DNA of 64,000 bases from CAVUNY01 sp963843535 (lineage in GTDB: Bacteria; Chloroflexota; Anaerolineae; Anaerolineales; Anaerolineaceae), in the NCBI GenBank assembly GCA_963843535.1, contig CAWJKU010000002.1:310001-374000 (forward strand), in the 5' to 3' direction. The notes beneath the pieces were generated by a model that was not told the DNA's origin, did no database searches, and saw only the letters and a program-made list of their open reading frames with translations. Made by a program: the position numbers and the translations under genes. Positions 53,884 to 62,901 of this stretch are shown piece by piece (positions within the stretch are counted from its first letter, which is position 1; every line of letters begins with the position of its first letter).

Positions 53884-54369
53884 ATGGCTCCAAACCAATG
53901 GAAAACCGCTCCAGAAATGGAAGTCGATCAGAAAAAAAAGTATGTCGTGACCATGAACACGGATCGCGGCGTCATCGAAATTGAATTATTCTCCCAACAT
54001 GCGCCGGTGACTGTAAATAATTTTGTGTTTCTAACCCGCTCAGGATTTTATGATGGATTAACGTTTCACCGCGTGATCAGCAATTTCATGATCCAGGGCG
54101 GCGATCCCACCGGCTCCGGTATGGGCGGCCCTGGCTACAAGTTCCAGGACGAAGTAAAAAACAATCCGCTCAAGCATGAGACCGGGGTACTGTCCATGGC
54201 TAACGCAGGCCCCAACACGAACGGGAGCCAATTCTTTATCACTCATTCACCCCAGCCCCATCTCAATGGCCGCCATACAGTATTTGGTAAAGTTATTAAA
54301 GGAATGGAAGTAGTGAATGCTATTCGCCAGGGCGATAAGATGATTAAGGTTACGGTTTCAGAAGCCTGA
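53884..54369 (+). CDS. Cyclophilin-type peptidyl-prolyl isomerase
   Basis: Cytosolic cyclophilin of 161 aa. Catalytic-site residues are present: FHRVISNFMIQGGDP (Arg and Phe), then GVLSMANAGPNTNGSQFFIT and HLNGRHTVFGKV. No signal peptide is visible. It speeds cis-trans isomerisation at prolines during folding. ATG 53884 follows AAGGACA. A TATAAT at 53824-53829 may be the -10 box. The next gene starts 8 bases after the stop, so the cyclophilin may head the long plus-strand run to 61133. Confidence 0.95.
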   Translation: MAPNQWKTAPEMEVDQKKKYVVTMNTDRGVIEIELFSQHAPVTVNNFVFLTRSGFYDGLTFHRVISNFMIQGGDPTGSGMGGPGYKFQDEVKNNPLKHETGVLSMANAGPNTNGSQFFITHSPQPHLNGRHTVFGKVIKGMEVVNAIRQGDKMIKVTVSEA

Positions 54370-54377
54370 CCGGTTTC

Positions 54378-55226
54378 ATGGATACGATTCAAAATGCCGT
54401 TGTATTCATAGCAATCTCACTGTCTGTTTTTCTGGCAGTCGGGTTCGTCGGTTTTCGAATTCCGGCGCCCGTAAAGGTGCCACCTGGCGAACCCGCTGCC
54501 CCACCAACTACCCTAACAATTTCATCAGAGCTGCCGACCCTGGCCTTAAAATGGATATACCAGGGAAAATCAAGCGCGATATCCCCAATATCCCTGGTAG
54601 CCTGGGGAAAGGGATGGATCGCATCTCGCGTGCCAATTGTCGGTAAAATCTGGCTGCCGCTATCCTGGATACTGTACCTTCTTCCAGGAGAAAGTTTTGT
54701 CATCCAAAACCGGATCACCTGGTTTGGCCGGCGGTTCATACAGGGCGGTGAAGAATACCGCGGCGGAAAAGGATCTTTTATTTTCGGTTCACAATCGACA
54801 GACGCCCCATATCTTGACGATACAGAGAAGGCATTGGTCTGGTTGTACTCCATCTGGTTAGCGCCTGCCAGCCTGGTTAAAATGGATTCGGTTTCGCTGA
54901 TCGAAACAAGCCAGCACAATCTCGAGCTTGTAGCTCACCAGGGTCAAAATTCATCGCTTCATTTTTCCCTTGATTTCGACTCAGACACCAGTGCACTTCA
55001 TCAGATCACTGGGAAAAGAAAAGGGAGTCGGACCGGTGGTGAGTATCCTTATATTGCCACACTCACTCATCTCAAAAATTTCGAGGTTGCAGGTCAAATC
55101 CCATCGAGATACACTGCGAATTGGGAAGGTGACACTTACATAAAGCTCGAATTGGCAGGGATAAGAGTGAACCAGGATGTATCTGTGGCAATGCAGACTG
55201 GCGTCAAAGAGATGCCGCCATTGTAA
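54378..55226 (+). CDS. Membrane-anchored protein of unknown function
   Basis: Protein of 282 aa. One hydrophobic N-terminal helix (residues 7-28) is followed by a Pro-rich linker (PAPVKVPPGEPAAPPTT). The rest looks like a beta-rich domain outside the membrane, with ITWFGRRFIQGGEEYRGGKGSF and YPYIATLTHLKNFEVAGQIPSRYTANWEGD. No catalytic pattern was recognised. It sits 8 bases after the cyclophilin gene and 29 bases before moxR, which suggests a partner role for either. A remote-homology search would be the next step. Confidence 0.7.
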   Translation: MDTIQNAVVFIAISLSVFLAVGFVGFRIPAPVKVPPGEPAAPPTTLTISSELPTLALKWIYQGKSSAISPISLVAWGKGWIASRVPIVGKIWLPLSWILYLLPGESFVIQNRITWFGRRFIQGGEEYRGGKGSFIFGSQSTDAPYLDDTEKALVWLYSIWLAPASLVKMDSVSLIETSQHNLELVAHQGQNSSLHFSLDFDSDTSALHQITGKRKGSRTGGEYPYIATLTHLKNFEVAGQIPSRYTANWEGDTYIKLELAGIRVNQDVSVAMQTGVKEMPPL

Positions 55227-55255
55227 AGTTGTCTGACCAATAGAAAGAAGGGACA

Positions 55256-56215
55256 ATGACCGACGCACAGGACTTTTGTAAAATTGTCATTGAGAATGTC
55301 GAAAAGGTTATTGTTGGCAAACGTTCTGTCATTGAGCTGTTAATGGTGGCTTTATTATGCGAAGGTCATGTCCTCCTGGAAGATGTGCCTGGCGTTGGCA
55401 AGACCATGCTGGCCCGCTCGTTAGCTACCAGCCTGAAAGGTCTGTTTAAACGGATCCAGTGCACGCCCGATCTCCTTCCAAATGACATTACCGGGGTTTC
55501 TGTGTTCAATCAGCGCAGTGGAGAATTCGAATTCCACCCAGGGCCTATATTTGTCAATATTCTGCTGGTGGATGAAATTAATCGCGCCACGCCCCGCACC
55601 CAGTCTTCGCTGCTGGAAGCTATGCAGGAACAGCAAGTCACGGTCGATGGTGTTACATACCCTCTTCCGCGCCCATTTTTGGTGATGGCAACCCAGAACC
55701 CCATTGAATATGAGGGCACTTTTCCCCTCCCCGAGGCTCAACTAGACCGTTTCTTGATGAAAATTGAGATGGGCTATCCAGACCCATTAGACGAACAAAA
55801 ATTACTGACCCATTTGAGCCGAGAGCATCCGGTGAACCAACTGCAGCCGGTCGTGGTCGGGAATCATCTGCTGGCGCTTCAGAAACAAGTATGGGAGGTC
55901 TATGTCGATGAAAGCTTGCAGGAATATATTATTCAACTGGTAACTGCCACACGCGCCCATCACGAGTTGACCCTCGGTGCCAGTCCACGGGCCAGCCTGG
56001 CGCTGTTCAAAGCCGCACAAGCCCTGGCGTTGATCAACGGACGCGATCATGTCATCCCGGACGATATCCAGCGACTGGTCCCGGTCATTCTTGCCCACCG
56101 GTTGATCTGCGCCCCTGAGGCAGAGCTTCGCGGCAGATCGGCAGTTGTTATTTTGAACGAGATCATCATCAGCGTCCCATTGCGTCTCGGTGAGCCCGCA
56201 AAAAAGACGAGTTAA
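55256..56215 (+). CDS. MoxR-family AAA+ ATPase
   Basis: ATPase of 319 aa. Walker A is EDVPGVGKTML, Walker B is ILLVDEINRATPRTQSSLLEAMQE, sensor 1 is VMATQNPIEYEGTFPLPEAQLDRF, and the C-terminal sensor 2 region is SPRASLALFKAAQALA. MoxR proteins act as chaperone-like ATPases with VWA or DUF58 proteins. It precedes a DUF58 gene by 5 bases, the standard pair. ATG 55256 has AAGGGAC upstream. Confidence 0.95.
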   Translation: MTDAQDFCKIVIENVEKVIVGKRSVIELLMVALLCEGHVLLEDVPGVGKTMLARSLATSLKGLFKRIQCTPDLLPNDITGVSVFNQRSGEFEFHPGPIFVNILLVDEINRATPRTQSSLLEAMQEQQVTVDGVTYPLPRPFLVMATQNPIEYEGTFPLPEAQLDRFLMKIEMGYPDPLDEQKLLTHLSREHPVNQLQPVVVGNHLLALQKQVWEVYVDESLQEYIIQLVTATRAHHELTLGASPRASLALFKAAQALALINGRDHVIPDDIQRLVPVILAHRLICAPEAELRGRSAVVILNEIIISVPLRLGEPAKKTS

Positions 56216-56220
56216 TCACC

Positions 56221-57408
56221 ATGGGCGGCGCATTTATCGCCTTTTTGGTGGTCATCTTCTTCGTCGCAGTTCTTACTCGTGATAGTTATGCTTTTATATT
56301 GCTGTACCTGTTTTCAAGCGCTTTTTTGATTGGCCGCTGGTGGGTAAACCGTATCTCCGCAAATCTGTCTTTTGAACGACGCTTTGTAAATAGAGTCTTT
56401 CCGGGGGAAAAAATATCAGTTGAATTAAGAATAAAAAATAAAAGCCGCCTGCCAGTCATCTGGCTGCATGCGCAAGAATCACTGCCGATTGAAATCTCGC
56501 CGATTAAAGTTTTGCGTCATGTCTTTTCGATCCGGCCAAAAGGCCAGGATTTATTAAGCTATCAGCTTGCGCCGTACAAGCGAGGATACTATCCTGTCGG
56601 CCCGTTACTGCTATCGACAGGCGACTTGTTAGGTCTGGTCCAGGAAAAATCTATTAGCGGAGAGAGTGATTACCTGACAGTTTATCCGAGAGTGATTCCC
56701 CTACTGAGAGTTCAACTGCCATCGCACTCTCCATTAGGCGATATTCGCCATAAGCAGCCCATCTTCGAGGATCCATCGCGCCCTATTGGAAAACGCGATT
56801 ACATGACAGGCGACTCGTTGCGCCGTATCGATTGGAAGTCTACAGCTTCAGTCGGCCGGATGCAAACGAAAATATTCGAGCCCTCCATTGCGCTAGAGAC
56901 CGTGCTGTTCCTGAATCTAAATTCCGAAGAATACCATTACAAATTTCGCTACGATGCCACAGAACTTGCCATCGTCGTTTCTGCGTCATTAGCCAATTGG
57001 ATAATCAGCCGCAAACAGGCATCCGGCCTGGTAGTCAATGGGGACGACCCTTTTTCAAAAGGCGCTCTACCCCAATCTTTCTCTCCGCGCAAAGGTCGCA
57101 GTCATTTAATGCATATGCTGGAAATATTGGCACGGGTTCAGATGGCGTCGATGCAGCCGATTGCTGAGGTTTTACGCCAAAAACGAGCAGATTATGGTTG
57201 GGGTACGACGATTATTGTGTTAACTGGACAGGCGGACAGGATTCTCTTTGAAGAATTTTTTCAGATGCGGCGTTCAGGTCTAAATATTGTCTTGATCTTG
57301 TGTGGAGATGTGGTCGGTCTGCAAGAAACCAAAGCCCGCGCTGAACAATTCAAAATCCCTTTTTTTCACATCAAAGACGAAAAAGATCTGGATATCTGGC
57401 GGAAATAA
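56221..57408 (+). CDS. DUF58-domain protein
   Basis: Protein of 395 aa. Two N-terminal hydrophobic segments (residues 4-21 and 24-38) anchor it; the DUF58 signature YMTGDSLRRIDWKSTASVGRMQTKIFEPS is intact, followed by a VWA-like fold (ETVLFLNLNSEE, TTIIVLTGQADR). DUF58 proteins work with MoxR ATPases, and it follows moxR by 5 bases. Its stop is directly next to the next start. The exact role is not known; cell envelope or peptide processing is proposed for such operons. Confidence 0.93.
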   Translation: MGGAFIAFLVVIFFVAVLTRDSYAFILLYLFSSAFLIGRWWVNRISANLSFERRFVNRVFPGEKISVELRIKNKSRLPVIWLHAQESLPIEISPIKVLRHVFSIRPKGQDLLSYQLAPYKRGYYPVGPLLLSTGDLLGLVQEKSISGESDYLTVYPRVIPLLRVQLPSHSPLGDIRHKQPIFEDPSRPIGKRDYMTGDSLRRIDWKSTASVGRMQTKIFEPSIALETVLFLNLNSEEYHYKFRYDATELAIVVSASLANWIISRKQASGLVVNGDDPFSKGALPQSFSPRKGRSHLMHMLEILARVQMASMQPIAEVLRQKRADYGWGTTIIVLTGQADRILFEEFFQMRRSGLNIVLILCGDVVGLQETKARAEQFKIPFFHIKDEKDLDIWRK

Positions 57409-59001
57409 ATGGATAATCGCGAGCTTCTATCATTTTTTGAAAAGATCCAGCAGCGTTCTAACCTGGCGAGCCACTTAATGATTGCTGCAATGACAGTATC
57501 TATTTCGATTACCTTCACCCAGGTGGCGGTCTGGTTAACTGGTGATCTCCCGGATTTCGAATGGAGTTATCTCCCATACCTCACGGCATTCGTTTCTCTC
57601 ATTTCGATATTTACCCGAAAGGTAGCCTCAGAATTAGATGGGAGAGAAAAAATCCTATACCAGCTGGCAGAGTGGGTAACCCTGGTATTCCTGGTAAAAC
57701 TGGCCTATTACATGGCGCATGGTTTTGGCAAAATTTTGGATGATCTGCCGTTGTGGCAAGAAAATTTTTTGTATTTCTTTCAAGGGGAATATTTTTTCGC
57801 CTTACTCTTCCTGGCAGGGGTATGGTTGTTGTGCCGCGCCACCGCCAAGGAGATAGAAGGACTCAACGTCGATCCTTCAGATATCCACTGGGAAATTGGA
57901 AAGCTAATGAACGACCGGACAGCGATCCGCCAGGGATTAGTTGGCCGGCTGTTATGGATCGGCGTGATCATGGTGTTCCTGGTGGCAATTATCCGTTCCA
58001 GCATTCTCGCCGCGCCGGGCAGCATGAGCTCAAGTGCGCCAGTGATAAACATCATGGCTTATTTTTGCCTGATACTGGTCTTATTCAGCCAGACACAATT
58101 CGCAATCCTCACAGGCCGATGGTACTGGCATAAAACGCCGATATCCAGGATCATGACTGGGGCATGGATTCGCTACAGCATTTTGTTCTTTGCTCTCCTG
58201 ACAATCATATCCCTCCTCCTACCTACAAATTACTCGATGGGGCTGCTTGAAACCATGAACGTTCTCATTAGCATGCTGGTTAATTTCGTGGTCGCTATCG
58301 TGCAGCTGCTGTTACTGCCCATCATCTGGCTCTTAACGCTGGCCGGTTGCACAAGACAGGCTCAAACTGGCGATTCACCCTCTCCAATCCCCAATTCGCC
58401 TCCATCTTCACAGCCCAACCCTCCGTTGCCCTGGCTGGAGCTGCTGCAATCCATCTTATTCTGGGGATTGTTGACCGGCATCGTGGGTTATTCACTCATT
58501 CAATTTATCCGCCAGAACCCGCAAATGCTGGCTTTCTTTCAACGAATTCCTCTGTTTCATTGGTTTGCCTCAATATGGCGTTGGTTTATAAAGTGGTCAA
58601 TGAAAGCTGGTCGTGAGTTCAACAGAGTATACGAGCAGGTTCGGAGTAGATTGATCCCCAAACAAAGCGCGCATTTGCTCAAGAAGATGCAAAATTGGGC
58701 AAATTTTCGCCAGCTCGATCCACGGCAGCAAATCACGTTTTACTATTTACGCTTGCTGGATCGGGGTGGAGAGCACGGCATTCCCCGAAAAGCGCATGAG
58801 ACTCCCCTCCAATATGCCGGCAGTCTGGAGTCACATTTGCCAGAAGTCAGAAAAGAGATATCAGGATTGACAGAGACTTTCGTAGAGGCGCGTTACAGCA
58901 TTCATCCTATACCCTCAGAAAGGGTTGCCCTCGTTCAGCGTTTTTGGCGCAATATCACTCGCTCGCTTGGCCGCCTGCGTAAACTCACGGATAAAAGTTA
59001 A
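57409..59001 (+). CDS. Membrane protein with C-terminal DUF4129 domain
   Basis: Protein of 530 aa. About seven hydrophobic segments lie in residues 25-320, followed by a Pro/Ser linker (SPSPIPNSPPSSQPNPPLPW), another helix, and a DUF4129 domain (PRQQITFYYLRLLDRGGEHGIPRKAHETPLQYA). In related operons this domain is fused to a transglutaminase core; here no such core is seen. It starts directly after the DUF58 stop and completes a MoxR-DUF58-DUF4129 set. Function unknown; the domain is thought to help in envelope or protein maturation. Confidence 0.85.
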   Translation: MDNRELLSFFEKIQQRSNLASHLMIAAMTVSISITFTQVAVWLTGDLPDFEWSYLPYLTAFVSLISIFTRKVASELDGREKILYQLAEWVTLVFLVKLAYYMAHGFGKILDDLPLWQENFLYFFQGEYFFALLFLAGVWLLCRATAKEIEGLNVDPSDIHWEIGKLMNDRTAIRQGLVGRLLWIGVIMVFLVAIIRSSILAAPGSMSSSAPVINIMAYFCLILVLFSQTQFAILTGRWYWHKTPISRIMTGAWIRYSILFFALLTIISLLLPTNYSMGLLETMNVLISMLVNFVVAIVQLLLLPIIWLLTLAGCTRQAQTGDSPSPIPNSPPSSQPNPPLPWLELLQSILFWGLLTGIVGYSLIQFIRQNPQMLAFFQRIPLFHWFASIWRWFIKWSMKAGREFNRVYEQVRSRLIPKQSAHLLKKMQNWANFRQLDPRQQITFYYLRLLDRGGEHGIPRKAHETPLQYAGSLESHLPEVRKEISGLTETFVEARYSIHPIPSERVALVQRFWRNITRSLGRLRKLTDKS

Positions 59002-59072
59002 CAAATTACCTCATGCAACCTTTTTTCCTCAAGTGCGTAAATTAATACAAACTTCCATTTGAGGGTAGATTT

Positions 59073-59741
59073 ATGGACACGAACCCATTAGAACGATTGT
59101 ACGGCGTCTTTGCGAAACCGCAGACTTATTTAAATCTTCTTTATTTGCTTTTAGCTTTCCCGTTGGGATTGGCTTATTTCGTTTTTCTGGTCACCGGTTT
59201 ATCGGTGGGGATCGGCCTGATAATCCTGTGGGTTGGATTGCTCATCCTGGCTGGGGTCCTGGCTTTATGCTGGCCTCTTACCTTGTTTGAGCGACAGATG
59301 GCGATCAGCCTGTTAAAGGTAGAAATACCTCCTTTGACTCATGCTCAAGAAAACCCCGGGGGCGTTTTGCAGCAGATCAAGAACCACCTTTCGAATCCAG
59401 CCACCTGGAAAGGGATCGCCTTCCTGTTCATTAAATTTCCCGTTGGATTAGCCAGTTTTATTGTTACGGTGACTTTAGGTTCTCTTTCCCTGGGTCTGAT
59501 TCTGGCTCCCCTGGCATATCCCTGGGCGCACATGAATTTTGGCATGTGGGAAATCAATTCCATGCCGGCTGCGGCGATTGCTTGCGTCGCCGGATTAATT
59601 GTCGCCCCATTGTCCCTGCACCTGTTCAACCTACTGGCAGAATGGTCTGGGAAACTGGCTCTCATCATGCTTGGCGATTCTCATCCTGCCGTAAAGCAGG
59701 CAGAGGTGAATCCACCAGCAACGCCTGCGCCAATGTTCTAA
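59073..59741 (+). CDS. Membrane protein with sensor-type (PF13796-like) domain
   Basis: Protein of 222 aa. It holds two copies of a similar unit, each with two hydrophobic helices: TYLNLLYLLLAFPLGLAYFVFLVTGLSVGIGL in the first and TWKGIAFLFIKFPVGLASFIVTVTLGSLSLGL in the second. This matches the putative sensor domain found at the N-terminus of some Gram-positive and Chloroflexi kinases, here without a kinase part. ATG 59073 has GAGGG upstream. The next gene is 80 bases away on the same strand. Its role is not known. Confidence 0.82.
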   Translation: MDTNPLERLYGVFAKPQTYLNLLYLLLAFPLGLAYFVFLVTGLSVGIGLIILWVGLLILAGVLALCWPLTLFERQMAISLLKVEIPPLTHAQENPGGVLQQIKNHLSNPATWKGIAFLFIKFPVGLASFIVTVTLGSLSLGLILAPLAYPWAHMNFGMWEINSMPAAAIACVAGLIVAPLSLHLFNLLAEWSGKLALIMLGDSHPAVKQAEVNPPATPAPMF

Positions 59742-59821
59742 GATTGCCAAACACTTCTCATCCTTCGATACAGGTCATAGGGAACCATTTTTACTGATAT
59801 TAACTGATCGCCAGGTATCTA

Positions 59822-60037
59822 ATGAAACAATCTACTTCATGTTTTGCATGGCCCTTTGTGGCTTTATGGACTTTACTCAGCACGATCCTGAATATAACAG
59901 GGCGGTTGATCGCGGGTGTGTTGGGGTTGGCGTTGATGATCGTAGGAATCATTTTGACGGTGCTGGTCATAACCGCCCCAATTGGTATTCCGTTAATCGT
60001 CTTTGGGCTGCTTTTGATCGTTCGCAGTATTTTCTAA
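59822..60037 (+). CDS. Small two-span membrane protein
   Basis: Protein of 71 aa. Residues 9-25 and 29-69 are hydrophobic (FVALWTLLSTILNITGRLIAGVLGLALMIVGIILTV). It ends 4 bases before the glycosyltransferase start on the same strand. Weak start region with no clear Shine-Dalgarno site. No family was recognised; a helper for the neighbouring membrane or glycosylation proteins is possible. Confidence 0.62.
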   Translation: MKQSTSCFAWPFVALWTLLSTILNITGRLIAGVLGLALMIVGIILTVLVITAPIGIPLIVFGLLLIVRSIF

Positions 60038-60041
60038 ACTG

Positions 60042-61133
60042 ATGGTTGGCAGAAAGATCGCTTACTTTATCTCCCATCATGGCTTTGGCCATTCTGCCCG
60101 GGCAAGCGCCATCATGCAGTCTGTGCATACCCTACGGCCTGACATCAAATTCGATATTTTTACTCGGGCTCCACGTTGGTTTTTTGATGCGTCCCTTACA
60201 TTTTCTTACGGGTACCACGAAATTACCACGGACGTCGGGCTGGTCCAGCTTTCTCCCATTGAGGAAGATTTACCAGCCACGATCCGCTTGCTGGAAAATT
60301 TTCTACCAATCCCAACCGGCAATGACCAACCCGTGGTCCGGCTGCTTTCTGAGTTAAAGACCGCTTTATGCATTTGCGATATTTCGCCTTTGGGTATCGC
60401 AGCATCTCGCGCGGCAGGCATTCCAGCGGTTTTGGTAGAAAATTTTACCTGGGACTGGATCTATACCGGCTTCCTGGACAGGTGTCCGGAATTTGAAAGA
60501 TTCATCCCCCAATTCAAGGGTATTTTCCAAAGCGCGGATTTTCACATCCAATCGGAACCCGTTTGTGAATATGATCAAGACTCGGACCTGACTACCTATC
60601 CAATTGCACGAAAACCAAGAATTTCTACTTCAGATCTTCGGGAGCAGCTGGATATTCCCGCGAATGCCCCGGTAGTTCTGATTACCATGGGTGGATTCGA
60701 GCTGGACTACTCATTCATCAATCAACTGAGCGCAATCCGGGATGTATGGTTTATCATTCCTGGTGGATCGCCGGGTGAGGTCGAACACCGCGCCAACCTG
60801 AGATTGCTTCCCTTCCATTCTGTGTTTTACCACCCAGACCTGGTAAATGCCGCAAACGCTGTTATCGGCAAAGCCGGTTACAGTACGGTGGCGGAAGCAT
60901 ATCAGGCAGGCATTCCTTTTGGGTATGTCAGCCGCGATCAATTCCGTGAATCTCCGATATTATCCGCTTTTATCCAGCGCGAAATGGGCGGAATGGAGAT
61001 CGATGGTGAGACATTCCAAAGTGGAAGCTGGATCAACACGTTGTCGAAACTGTTGAACCTTGAACGGCGAGAGACGAGGGCTGAAAACGGAGCTGATCAG
61101 GCAGCCAGATATTTAATAGATCACCTTTTATAA
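60042..61133 (+). CDS. GT-B-fold glycosyltransferase-like protein
   Basis: Protein of 363 aa. The N-terminal YFISHHGFGHSARASAIMQ is the Gly-rich loop of MurG-like GT-B proteins and of the L-arabinokinase N-domain. ICDISPLGIAASRAAGIPAVLVENFTWDWIY and the donor-site segment DLVNAANAVIGKAGYSTVAEAYQAGIPFGYV are typical. A sugar-nucleotide donor is likely; the acceptor is unknown. It is the last gene of the plus-strand run and is followed by a terminator. It could glycosylate lipids or envelope polymers. Confidence 0.83.
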   Translation: MVGRKIAYFISHHGFGHSARASAIMQSVHTLRPDIKFDIFTRAPRWFFDASLTFSYGYHEITTDVGLVQLSPIEEDLPATIRLLENFLPIPTGNDQPVVRLLSELKTALCICDISPLGIAASRAAGIPAVLVENFTWDWIYTGFLDRCPEFERFIPQFKGIFQSADFHIQSEPVCEYDQDSDLTTYPIARKPRISTSDLREQLDIPANAPVVLITMGGFELDYSFINQLSAIRDVWFIIPGGSPGEVEHRANLRLLPFHSVFYHPDLVNAANAVIGKAGYSTVAEAYQAGIPFGYVSRDQFRESPILSAFIQREMGGMEIDGETFQSGSWINTLSKLLNLERRETRAENGADQAARYLIDHLL

Positions 61134-61174
61134 TTCATAATCACATTCCGGCAAGCATTTAAAAGCAACATAAG

Positions 61175-61207
61175 AAAAGCGGGATGCCTTATGAGCATCC
61201 CGCTTTT
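61175..61207. terminator. Bidirectional terminator between glycosyltransferase and pilin genes
   Basis: Stem AAAAGCGGGATGC paired with GCATCCCGCTTTT, short loop. Convergent genes lie on both sides; A/T ends serve both strands. Confidence 0.93.
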
Positions 61208-61224
61208 CTTGTTTGACGTTCGCC

Positions 61225-61371
61225 TTAGATGGCGGTTACGACGTTGGAGAAGATCTTGCCAATGGCTGGTCCCAGCAGGGCCAGAATGACAATCACGACG
61301 ACGGCGACGAGCACGAGGATTAACGCGTACTCAACCAAACCCTGGCCTTTTTCTTTCGGTGCGAATAACAT
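61225..61371 (-). CDS. Flp-type (class IVb) pilin
   Basis: Short prepilin, 48 aa. The basic leader MLFAPKEKGQG ends in Gly, then LVEYALILVLVAVVVIVILALLGP gives the conserved Glu5 and Tyr6 and the hydrophobic helix of Flp pilins. A prepilin peptidase should cut after Gly. ATG 61371 has AGGAGG 6-7 bases upstream, so the longer open frame to 61461 is not used. No Tad secretion genes are in the window, so assembly genes must be elsewhere. A hairpin and T-run lie in the leader just before the ribosome site. Confidence 0.92.
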   Translation of the reverse strand: MLFAPKEKGQGLVEYALILVLVAVVVIVILALLGPAIGKIFSNVVTAI

Positions 61372-61384
61372 AAAAAATCCTCCT

Positions 61385-61417
61385 AAAAAAATTTGATATG
61401 AGCAGAACCGCTCATAT
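61385..61417 (-). promoter_or_regulatory. Leader hairpin with T-run before pilin ribosome site
   Basis: On the minus strand, ATATGAGC and GCTCATAT (8-bp stem, 6-base loop), then CAAA and T7, directly followed by AGGAGG of the pilin. It resembles a weak attenuator or an mRNA-stabilising 5' stem. Confidence 0.55.
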
Positions 61418-61457
61418 GAATAGATGCACAAATTATACCAATGTTGGCATGGGTATA

Positions 61458-62321
61458 TCACACCTGAAAGAAGTCTGTTAAGTGATTGTAGACTCGGGCT
61501 GGCTCTTCATGCTGGATCCAATGACCTGCTCGCTCGAATACTTCCAGATGCCCATTTTCACACATCTGGTTGGAGGCTTCCGCTAATTCGATCCCCAAAG
61601 CGAAATCCTTCGCGCCCCAAAGTATCAATGCGGGTTGTGAAATTCGCATATTTTTCGTTAAAACGGATGGAGTCCACACCAATGCCCGATACCAATTTAA
61701 CATTGCTGTCATAGCCCCAACTCTCTGCCACGCACCTCGATAGCATTGGATATCTTCGTCAGAAAAAGTGCCCTGAGGGCTGGTTCGCTGCAGGCTGTCA
61801 ACCAATGGTTTCCACTGTTGGCGTCGCAAAACCCATTCCGCTAGAATCGGAATTTGGAAAAAGAATATATACGAGCTTTTCAGTATCTGCCTGGGATGAG
61901 AGAAGAAATTTTGCGTCATCACCGGTGGGTACGGCGCATCCATCACGCATATCCGCTGGATGCGGTCAGGATTGAGGGCTGCCGCTGCCCAGGCAACAAC
62001 CCCTCCCCAATCATGCCCACACACACTGGCTTTCTCAATCTTAAGAGCATCCATCAAATTGATCACATCTTGGGCCAGTACGTCCAGGCGATATGGCGAC
62101 AAACCTTTGGGTTTGTCACTCAAGTTATAACCCCGCTGGTCGGGGACGATGACCCGGAACCCGGCGTCAGCCAAAGGACTGATCTGTTTTCTCCACCCGT
62201 ACCAAAATTCCGGAAAACCATGCAGTAAGATCAACGGCGTTCCATCTTTAGGACCGGCTTGTACGAGATGAAGCCGGATATTCCCAACTTGAGCAAATGA
62301 TTGTTCAAAAATTTCTTCCAT
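61458..62321 (-). CDS. Alpha/beta hydrolase, epoxide hydrolase-like
   Basis: Protein of 287 aa. The oxyanion motif is HGFPEFWYGWRKQI, the nucleophile Asp is in VCGHDWGGVVAWAAA, and the catalytic His is in ERAGHWIQHEEP; RGYNLSDKP is also conserved. An Asp nucleophile points to epoxide hydrolase or haloalkane dehalogenase rather than a serine esterase. No signal peptide is seen. ATG 62321 has AAGG upstream. The substrate is unknown. It is divergent from the NUDIX gene over 135 bases. Confidence 0.88.
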   Translation of the reverse strand: MEEIFEQSFAQVGNIRLHLVQAGPKDGTPLILLHGFPEFWYGWRKQISPLADAGFRVIVPDQRGYNLSDKPKGLSPYRLDVLAQDVINLMDALKIEKASVCGHDWGGVVAWAAAALNPDRIQRICVMDAPYPPVMTQNFFSHPRQILKSSYIFFFQIPILAEWVLRRQQWKPLVDSLQRTSPQGTFSDEDIQCYRGAWQRVGAMTAMLNWYRALVWTPSVLTKNMRISQPALILWGAKDFALGIELAEASNQMCENGHLEVFERAGHWIQHEEPARVYNHLTDFFQV

Positions 62322-62456
62322 ATTTGTGGCCTTTCCTTAAGAAGTAGATATTTCGGTTCACGTCGCTCATGGAACCTCGTAACCATACCCTCTGGTACAA
62401 TTATCACCTTACTATATATCACCAATGTTTTTTTTATTCATTCCTGAAGATATACC

Positions 62457-62888
62457 ATGAAGCGTGGAATTGATTACATCGGTGTAGGCGTGGGGGCGGT
62501 TATCGTGAATGACCGGGGCCAGTTATTCTTATCTCGGCGCGGACCACTTTCGCGAAATGAGCGCGGGTTATGGGAATTTCCCGGAGGCTCAGTTGAATTC
62601 GGCGAGAAAATTGCCGATGCCTTGAAGCGTGAAATATTTGAGGAATTTGGCGTGCTGGTTGAAGTCGGCACGCTGCTGGATGTTAGCGACCACATCCTCC
62701 CGGACGAAGGTCAGCATTGGGTCTCCCCCACGTTCATCTGCCGGATTATCTCCGGCACGCCGGTGATCAAAGAAACAGGGAAGTGCAGCGAAATCGGCTG
62801 GTTCGATTTGAAACGAATTCCAAAAGATCTCACCGTTATATCAAAAGAAAACCTGGATCATTATTTAAATTACTTGATGCACACTTAG
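62457..62888 (+). CDS. NUDIX hydrolase
   Basis: Cytosolic pyrophosphohydrolase of 143 aa. The Nudix box is complete from residue 41: GGSVEFGEKIADALKREIF followed by EEFGV, holding G-x5-E-x7-RE-x2-EE-x-G. GVGVGAVIVNDRGQLFLSRRG precedes it, like the MutT/ADP-sugar type. Substrates could be oxidised nucleotides or nucleotide sugars; the sequence does not decide. It converges on the ABC exporter gene with 13 bases between. Confidence 0.94.
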   Translation: MKRGIDYIGVGVGAVIVNDRGQLFLSRRGPLSRNERGLWEFPGGSVEFGEKIADALKREIFEEFGVLVEVGTLLDVSDHILPDEGQHWVSPTFICRIISGTPVIKETGKCSEIGWFDLKRIPKDLTVISKENLDHYLNYLMHT

Positions 62889-62901
62889 CTATCTCTACCC
62901 T

